Source: Schizochytrium sp. CCTCC M209059 (lineage: Eukaryota > Sar > Bigyra > Thraustochytrida > Thraustochytriidae). From it: a stretch of 12,726 bases of DNA. Below, piece after piece: positions 7,485 to 12,726 of this stretch. The stretch spans positions 260,546 to 273,271 of the forward strand of contig KN805388.1 in NCBI GenBank assembly GCA_000818945.1, read 5' to 3'. The position numbers and the translations under genes were made by a program. Every line of letters begins with the position of its first letter. Position 1 is the first letter of the stretch. Under the pieces are notes generated by a model that had not been told where the DNA came from, did not search any database, and saw nothing but the letters and a program-made list of their open reading frames with translations.

Positions 7485-10400
7485 ATGTGGAGCAACGTAT
7501 CTTCGTTCGCGTCCAAAGTCGTGCAGGGCGTAATCGACGAAGCCGCAGAGTATCAGGCACAATTGGATGAAGAACGCGAAAACTACAACCGCGAGTACTA
7601 TGATGACGCTGAGGACAACAGCCAATTTCTCACGCAAGGCGAGAGCGAAGACACGCATGGAGAAGAGGCGACTGAAAGCTCCATCTACGCCGTCGACCAA
7701 GTAGCAAAAGATGCTGACGAAGAGGCATCCGAACAAGGGTGGGACGACGATGACGATGATTTGGACGTCGATGATAACGAAGTGATTGATGACAATAACG
7801 ACGAGGAGGAGGCGGAAGAGACGCGCGATGTGGACGAAGTGGTCGCCGCCAGCGATGATAGCGATGTTATTGAATTCGAAACTGAGAGCTCCCGACCGGC
7901 GGGTTCAGCGGCGACAAGCTCTGCCGCAGTTGACGACAGCCGGATGAGCGTGCTCGAAGAAACTCTCGAGACGCTTAAAGCTAAGGAAAGGCGACACGTG
8001 GCAATGATGATGGCCAAAAATCAGGAGCTGGAGACAGCCCGTGCTGAAATTCAAAAGGCGCGTGCAGAGACCGCAAAGACACGAGAAGCTCTCGCAGCAT
8101 CGCAAGCCGAAACACAGGAGGCCCTCGCATCTTGTCGAGTCGCGCAAAACAACGTGGAAGATCTTGAGGTGACGACGCGCGATCAAGCGCGTGCACTCGC
8201 GGATGTACAGCGCGAACTCGATGAGCTCGCTGAGGATAATGCAGCGCTAAATTCTAGGGAACAAGAGTTGAGAGAATTTGTGAAGAGCAAGGACGCAGAG
8301 CTTGTTGAAGCGAACAAAGCTGTCGAAAACTTGCGACGAGAGCTGCAAGAGGTCCACGAGTCGTTGTCTCGTAGTAGTGGCGCTGAGGCGCTTAAGCACG
8401 GGGAAGCGCTCTCGGCATTGAAAAGCTCTCATGCTCGGGATGTGGAGGCGTTGCGTCAAACGCTGTCGGAGAGAGAGGAACTGATCGTCGAGCACAAAGA
8501 AGGCCTCGAGGCGTTGAAGAGAACCCATGCGCAGGAAGTTGCGGTAATGCGACAGGCCCTTTCGGAAGCTGAAGATAAGATTGCTATGCAAGCCCGCGAG
8601 CTGGACGCCGCGCGCGCCGTCTCGCAAACAGGTGAAGAAACAGGCCAGAGCGAAGAGCACGCGCGAGAGCTTGCTGATCTTTCTGCCAAATACCAAGATG
8701 ATGTGGAACGAGTCGAAAAGGAGGCTGCCGAGAGGCTCGAGGCTGCCGTTGCCAAGGTCCGTCGCGAACTGGAGGCCAAGAAGGAAGCCGAAGCGAAGCG
8801 GCACGATGTCGAACTCCGCCACGGGGACGCCGAGGCCAAAGCGAAGCAGGCAAGCATTACTGAGGCGCTCGATAATGCGGCGAGAGAACACGCAGCTGAG
8901 CTGGAGACAGCGCGACAAGATCTTGAAGACAAGCACGCTCGCGCGCTGGAGCAAGCTCGATCAGAACATCAGAGTGCTCTCGAAAACCTACGCAACGAAC
9001 CTGAAATCGGTACCGCTGAGCGACTAAGCAAGCTGGAGCAGGACGCTGCTGCCGAGGCTGAAAAAAGTCATCGTGTGCATCTCGAGCAAGTTTCTCGTCT
9101 AGAAGCAGAGCTCGAGGCCGCCCAGACGGAACGCGACGCGTTGCACAAGGATGCTGGAGTCGCGTCTGCCACCCAAACAGAGGAACTTCGTCGTCTCGAG
9201 GCACGAGTAGAGGAGCTGACGCAAAGTAGCACGAGTCTGGAAGAAGCGCGAGAGGCGTTATCTGCCGAAGTCGATCGTCTGGAATCTAGTCTCGCGGTGG
9301 TTTCCAATGAGCGAGATGCCCTGCGCGCCGAAGCGCAAGGGAGCTCAGAAGAAGCGCATGCGGAGCTTGCGCGTCTCGGGTCTCGCGTGGAGGAGCTCAC
9401 GGTTGAAGCAAAGCGGCTCGAGGAAGAGCGGCGCCAAGTGACGCGAGAACGCGACGATGTTCAGGAACGTATGGCATCACTCAATGCGGCGTTTGACAAG
9501 CTCCAGGAGAATGCACGCGTGACTCTTGAATCAGAGAACGAGCTGCGCGACAAGTGCGCCGAATACGAAGAGATCCTGGATGAGATGGAAGCGGAATTGC
9601 AAGAGCTCAAGGAAAAGTACCACGAAGCGGATGAAGAAAGACATCAGCTGCGACAGCAAGTCAAAAATTTGCAGTCCGAAGTGAAAAAGCTGTCGCAGAC
9701 GCAAAAGCAGGGCGTGAGCACAATGACAGGCCAGCTGGGCGAGATTGAGCGTTTACGCAAAGAGGTGGAGAATCTGGAATCGAGGGAAGCTTCGCTGCGT
9801 GCCGAGATCGCGCAGCACATGGGTCAGCAGCAGCAGGTCCACAAGCTCTCTGACGAGCTGCAGGTGACACAGGCCGAGCTGCGGGTTACCGAGACGGATC
9901 TGCAGCAGCTGCGCTCGGAGCGCGAGTCTCTAAACGCTGCGCTCTTGCAGCTTAATGCAGAGGCGGACCAGCGGGCGCATGTTTACAAGCGAAAGATTGA
10001 CGATTTGCGGCGCGAGGTCCAGGAACACCGACAGTCGATGGAGGAGAACAAGCAGCGCTTTGAGGTTGACCGCGTCGAACTTGCAAAAGAGGCGCATGAA
10101 ATGCGCCTGGCTGCTGCCGCTGCTGATCGAACGATTGAAGTCCTTCGCGCGGAGGTGGATGCGCTCAAGCGGGCCGAGGAAGACTGGTCGAATTCGCAGG
10201 AGGCTGCACGGCAGCAGGAGCTGCAGCGGCAGCAGTCGAGCGAGCTTGACCCGTCTGCGCTCGAGGAAATCGAAAAGACGGTGGGAGGTCATCAGCACCT
10301 TTCTGGTGACGAAGGTGATACCGAGGGTTTGGACCAAGGGGGTTCCTCTGCACGTGAACTGCTTACAGAAAAGGAAACATCAGGAAGGGACAAGGAAGGG

Positions 10401-10835
10401 GGCCAGCCGCGGCAGCAGCAGGCAGGTTCCGAAGCAGCTGCAGATGATGATGGACGCGTCGATCGCGAAGTGATGAAGAAGCTTGTGGTAACGTACTTTG
10501 TGCAAAAGCAATCGGGAAGTTTCCACTCGCAGCGCGAACTTTTGACGCTGCTTGCAAATCTGCTCAACATGGGGCAATCGGACCGCGAGGCACTTGGGCT
10601 GTCACTTCCGCGACGGTCCTCCACGGGTGGCTCCTTTTTCGGCGGTGACGGAAAACAAGGTGGCTCACTGTCTTCGGGTGACAGTATGTCTTTGCTGAAA
10701 AAGGTTATCTTTGGGAATGCAGACCAGGATGCGGAGCGGGCCAAACGCGAGGTGGACTGGGAGGCCATCGAGAAGGCGGTCACGGTGAAGCCTTTCACCG
10801 ACCTCTGGCAAGACTTTCTTTCGAACGATCTGTAA
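7485..10835 (+). CDS. Golgin of the GMAP-210/Rud3 type with C-terminal GRAB domain
   Basis: The product has 1116 residues. The first ATG of the frame (7485) begins MWSNVSSFASKVVQGVIDEA, a Ser-rich amphipathic helix resembling the membrane-curvature-sensing (ALPS) start of GMAP-210 and the N-terminus of TMF. Residues about 38-135 are strongly acidic. Residues about 152-915 are an almost unbroken coiled coil rich in Glu, Arg, Leu and Ala. A Gln/Ser/Gly-rich linker follows. Residues about 992-1040 fit the GRIP-related Arf-binding (GRAB) domain: VDREVMKKLVVTYF, then SQRELLTLLANLLNM and a Gly-Leu. After a Ser/Gly linker the chain ends with FTDLWQDFL, resembling the tail of plant GRAB golgins (GC3/GDAP1) as I recall them. 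Known members tether vesicles at the cis-Golgi, bind Arf1-GTP through GRAB and catch small vesicles with the N-terminus. Family assignment is strong for a golgin and good for the GRAB type; the vesicle-capture role is inferred. It converges on the MPC gene. Confidence 0.88.
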   Translation: MWSNVSSFASKVVQGVIDEAAEYQAQLDEERENYNREYYDDAEDNSQFLTQGESEDTHGEEATESSIYAVDQVAKDADEEASEQGWDDDDDDLDVDDNEVIDDNNDEEEAEETRDVDEVVAASDDSDVIEFETESSRPAGSAATSSAAVDDSRMSVLEETLETLKAKERRHVAMMMAKNQELETARAEIQKARAETAKTREALAASQAETQEALASCRVAQNNVEDLEVTTRDQARALADVQRELDELAEDNAALNSREQELREFVKSKDAELVEANKAVENLRRELQEVHESLSRSSGAEALKHGEALSALKSSHARDVEALRQTLSEREELIVEHKEGLEALKRTHAQEVAVMRQALSEAEDKIAMQARELDAARAVSQTGEETGQSEEHARELADLSAKYQDDVERVEKEAAERLEAAVAKVRRELEAKKEAEAKRHDVELRHGDAEAKAKQASITEALDNAAREHAAELETARQDLEDKHARALEQARSEHQSALENLRNEPEIGTAERLSKLEQDAAAEAEKSHRVHLEQVSRLEAELEAAQTERDALHKDAGVASATQTEELRRLEARVEELTQSSTSLEEAREALSAEVDRLESSLAVVSNERDALRAEAQGSSEEAHAELARLGSRVEELTVEAKRLEEERRQVTRERDDVQERMASLNAAFDKLQENARVTLESENELRDKCAEYEEILDEMEAELQELKEKYHEADEERHQLRQQVKNLQSEVKKLSQTQKQGVSTMTGQLGEIERLRKEVENLESREASLRAEIAQHMGQQQQVHKLSDELQVTQAELRVTETDLQQLRSERESLNAALLQLNAEADQRAHVYKRKIDDLRREVQEHRQSMEENKQRFEVDRVELAKEAHEMRLAAAAADRTIEVLRAEVDALKRAEEDWSNSQEAARQQELQRQQSSELDPSALEEIEKTVGGHQHLSGDEGDTEGLDQGGSSARELLTEKETSGRDKEGGQPRQQQAGSEAAADDDGRVDREVMKKLVVTYFVQKQSGSFHSQRELLTLLANLLNMGQSDREALGLSLPRRSSTGGSFFGGDGKQGGSLSSGDSMSLLKKVIFGNADQDAERAKREVDWEAIEKAVTVKPFTDLWQDFLSNDL

Positions 10836-11470
10836 ACGAGGTGAGGGGCGAGCGAGAGCAGGGGATGCGTAGGCAGTAGTTCGAGCTTTGCAGTGGCGCA
10901 AGAAGGAGAATTGCATCGTCAAACAGCGTCCCAGCTCGGTCCTCGTGGGCTGCCGCCGCGTGGGCTCTCTGCAGTCGGTAGCTAAGCTCTTCCTCTACAA
11001 CCAAGAACTGACGCATCACACGCCATCGGGCTACTTTCTCGGAACAGTCTGTTTGCCTTCCCGGCTTATGTCGCAGACAGTTCCAAAAAGACACACGAAG
11101 CAAACAGACGAAGTGCAGCCCGAGCCAGCCCAGGGCAAGTTGCAGAAAGGGCGTTTCTCTCTCAGAGGAGCGACTTGGCTCTTTTTGGCACGCACTGGCA
11201 GACAAGAGCGAGCAAGAGAAGGAGAAGAAGAAAGGAGCAAAAGAAATGGTCACAAAAGTAAATTAAAGGTTGATTGTTACGATGAGTGCACGCACGGGTG
11301 CAGTTCACGGAGCCATCTCTGCTTTCGCAAGAACAAAGCGGCGGTGACTTGACGACTCCAAAGAGTAGGAGATTGTAAAGGAGAGAAAAAAAAAAAGAGA
11401 GGGAAGGGGTTAAGAGAGCGAAAGAAGGAAGGAAGAGGGACTGAAGTGAAAGGCGAGGACTCGGCAAGCT
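10836..11470. other. Convergent intergenic region (3' ends of golgin and MPC genes)
   Basis: These 635 bases separate two convergent stop codons and should contain both 3' UTRs. The plus strand is purine-rich toward the MPC end, with pure purine runs at 11214-11237 and 11377-11409, the latter containing 11 consecutive A (11386-11396). In the MPC transcript these are pyrimidine tracts downstream of the stop codon. No gene is supported. Overlapping open frames on both strands here have no domain and no ATG-led coding bias. Confidence 0.5.
11377..11409. repeat. Polypurine tract with A11 run
   Basis: Thirty-three consecutive purines on the plus strand lie 62 bases beyond the MPC stop codon, in its presumed 3' UTR. 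This is low-complexity sequence that may affect 3' end formation or promote triplex DNA. No direct evidence of function. Confidence 0.8.
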
Positions 11471-12229
11471 TTACTTGGCCGCAGCCGGCGCCGTCTCGGA
11501 CGAACCCATTTGGCTCTTGATCTTGCGGGCCAGCTGGTACGATCCAGTGACGGCAAGACTGCAGTTGACAGCAAAGAGGTTGTAGTTGACCGGGTTGATG
11601 ACCATGCTGTAGCGCGACCAGATGAAACCCGTGGCGGTGAGTGCGAGCTGCTGCGTGGTGCTGATGTTTTCGACGGGACGGTCAAAATCGACAATGTTGG
11701 ACACGGAAAGCATCCACTTGAAGCTGGGCGCCCAAAAGTGGATCGTAAAGGGTCCGGCGGGGTGCTTCAAGAAGTTGGTGACAGGGGCCGGCATGTTGGC
11801 GCTGAGCGCGGCGGACTGAATGCGGCCGCCAGAGAGACCAGCGCCGATGGCGGTGGCAACGACGGCGCCGTAGCCGAGCACGCTAAAGTTGCTCGTGCGA
11901 GGCTTGCCCTGTGCCTCGAGCTCATTCTGGTACTCGATGCCGCGCTTGAGCTGCACGAGCTGCGCGGCCTCGTTGAAGCCGTGGCAGGCGAAGAGCAGGT
12001 AGTTTCGGGGCTGCACACGCCATGCGAAGAGCATGAAGAGGCCCGAGTAGATGGTCATCGTCGCCGTCATGGGCAGCGAGATCACCTCGGGGCCTTTGGT
12101 GCTCATGTCGAGCGCCGCTGCCGCCACGATGCCCCAGTTGGCCACGGGGCCCCAGAAGTGCGTCGTTTTCCACCCATACTCGGGGTGCAGGAGCGCCGCC
12201 CGCGCCGCCGCCACGCTAAAGTTGGACAT
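11471..12229 (-). CDS. MPC1-MPC2: Mitochondrial pyruvate carrier, natural MPC1-MPC2 single-chain fusion
   Basis: The product has 252 residues, against roughly 110-130 for each normal subunit. The ATG has A at -3. Residues about 16-105 are a full MPC1: HFWGPVANWG, a PEVIS motif, FAWRVQPRNYLLFACH and NEAAQLVQ. Residues about 156-240 are a full MPC2: HPAGPFTIHFWAP, KW, ATGFIWSRYS and NLFAVN. Residues I recall as pyruvate-contacting in recent structures are kept: the His of FACH (H83), the Lys of the MPC2 KW (K171) and the Asn of FAVN (N222). MPC1 and MPC2 normally form a heterodimer in the mitochondrial inner membrane that imports pyruvate with a proton for the TCA cycle. Residues 106-155 join them and include a hydrophobic stretch (115-135) that may be an extra membrane span. 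There is no stop, frameshift or intron between the halves, and no cleavable presequence is evident, as is usual for MPCs. I know of engineered MPC1-MPC2 fusions but not of a natural one. Confidence 0.95.
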   Translation of the reverse strand: MSNFSVAAARAALLHPEYGWKTTHFWGPVANWGIVAAAALDMSTKGPEVISLPMTATMTIYSGLFMLFAWRVQPRNYLLFACHGFNEAAQLVQLKRGIEYQNELEAQGKPRTSNFSVLGYGAVVATAIGAGLSGGRIQSAALSANMPAPVTNFLKHPAGPFTIHFWAPSFKWMLSVSNIVDFDRPVENISTTQQLALTATGFIWSRYSMVINPVNYNLFAVNCSLAVTGSYQLARKIKSQMGSSETAPAAAK

Positions 12230-12310
12230 CTTCTCCTCGCCCTAGCTGTCTGCGCTCCGCTCCCTCGCGCGCCTCTGCTCGCGCGCCCGGCTTGCTTGCT
12301 CGCGCCTGCT

Positions 12311-12350
12311 GCGCCTGCGCCTGCGCCTGCGCCTGCGCCTGCGCCTGCGC
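12311..12350. repeat. GCGCCT hexanucleotide repeat, 6 full copies
   Basis: Six perfect GCGCCT units plus a partial GCGC lie 82 bases upstream of the MPC fusion start codon, so probably in its 5' UTR or core promoter. Confidence 0.95.
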
Positions 12351-12387
12351 AGCTCTTATCGAGGCCGCGGCCTGTCTCGAGCCGGAC

Positions 12388-12415
12388 GGATGGATGGATG
12401 GATGGATGGATGGAT
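12388..12415. repeat. GGAT tetranucleotide microsatellite, 7 copies
   Basis: Seven perfect GGAT units, with imperfect continuation (atggatgaacagatggatgg) to about 12440. Located about 160 bases upstream of the MPC fusion start. Confidence 0.95.
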
Positions 12416-12580
12416 GGGTTATGGATGAACAGATGGATGGACGCCTCCGCCCCGCGCCCGGCCCCCGAGACGGCTCCGCTCCCCGCGCTGCTGCCCCGCT
12501 CCCCGCCCGCGTACGCGCCGTGCACGGCGGCGCTGCCGGAGCTGCCTCGCGAGACAGGCACGCTGGGCTAGACTAGGCCA

Positions 12581-12620
12581 GGCTCGGCTCGGCTCGGCTC
12601 GGCGAGGATAGGATAGGATA
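12581..12620. repeat. GGCTC x4 followed by GGATA x3
   Basis: Four GGCTC units (12581-12600) are followed after five bases by three GGATA units (12606-12620). Two different pentanucleotide repeats lie side by side, suggesting local slippage-prone DNA. Confidence 0.9.
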
Positions 12621-12726
12621 CTGCCCGGCGTCATCCCGCGTGGCCTGCGACGCCGCCCGTCCTCGCCGGCCGGGCCTGCCGCCTGCGTCGCCTCCCTCCG
12701 GACGCGGCCGGCCGCCCGGGCGCCGC

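Larger units (their letters stand above)
12230..12726. other. Upstream region of the MPC fusion gene, very G/C-rich with simple repeats
   Basis: This should hold the promoter and 5' UTR of the minus-strand MPC fusion. It is dominated by G/C-rich sequence and four short tandem repeats between 12311 and 12620, annotated separately. Open frames on both strands arise from these repeats and are not supported. No TATA box or other clear core promoter element was recognised. The right edge cuts the region, so a divergent gene beyond it cannot be judged. Confidence 0.45.

Noticed and set aside
8247..8954. Minus-strand Leu/Phe-rich open frame inside the golgin
   Set aside because: Antisense of coiled-coil coding sequence; Glu/Lys codons read as Phe/Leu on the other strand.
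10884..10897. agctttgcagtggc resembles the 5' end of U4 snRNA
   Set aside because: Only the first 14 bases are similar, with a gap, and the following sequence does not match the U4 stem or the conserved loop. Treated as chance.
11510..12571. 353-codon plus-strand open frame opposite the MPC fusion
   Set aside because: Antisense of a gene with unmistakable MPC1 and MPC2 motifs. Its end is translated microsatellite.

Overview
The window looks like nuclear DNA of a unicellular, gene-dense, intron-poor eukaryote. It carries a Golgi golgin, a mitochondrial pyruvate carrier and secreted multi-domain cysteine-rich proteins with signal peptides and Pro/Thr linkers. All five convincing genes read as single exons with G/C-rich third codon positions. 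I see no bacterial operon, no tRNA or rRNA gene, no CRISPR array and no intact transposon. A stramenopile, perhaps a thraustochytrid/labyrinthulomycete, is my best guess; this is inference from style and from one small secreted-protein family, not proof.

Layout, left to right. Positions 1-1325 hold possibly the last codons of a gene entering from the left edge, then about 1 kb upstream of the first clear gene, with one speculative minus-strand exon. Three plus-strand genes for secreted cysteine-rich proteins follow: 1326-2516 (7 copies of an eight-cysteine module), 3445-4809 (8 copies, four of them in a near-perfect 4 x 177 bp tandem array) and 5685-6107 (a small unrelated protein with 11 mature cysteines). 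The first two are clear paralogs. After a 1.4 kb gene-poor stretch comes a 1116-residue golgin (7485-10835) with an amphipathic, ALPS-like N-terminus, a long coiled coil and a C-terminal GRAB (Arf-binding) domain. A well-formed intron candidate lies in its 5' UTR. Convergent to it on the minus strand (11471-12229) is a 252-residue protein in which a complete MPC1 and a complete MPC2 are fused head to tail. The right edge is a G/C-rich, microsatellite-rich upstream region of that gene.

The main discovery candidate is the natural MPC1-MPC2 fusion. The two subunits of the mitochondrial pyruvate carrier normally form a heterodimer of separate polypeptides. Here they lie in one chain joined by a segment hydrophobic enough to be an extra membrane span. 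That would reproduce the 3+1+3 design by which SWEET transporters arose from SemiSWEET half-units. The second candidate is the undescribed (to me) eight-cysteine module with spacing C-x5-C-x6-C-x5-C-x10-C-x7-C-x-C-C, expanding by recent tandem duplication.

No shared pathway is evident. The three secreted-protein genes form a same-strand cluster probably acting at the cell surface or outside the cell; the golgin and the pyruvate carrier are housekeeping genes.
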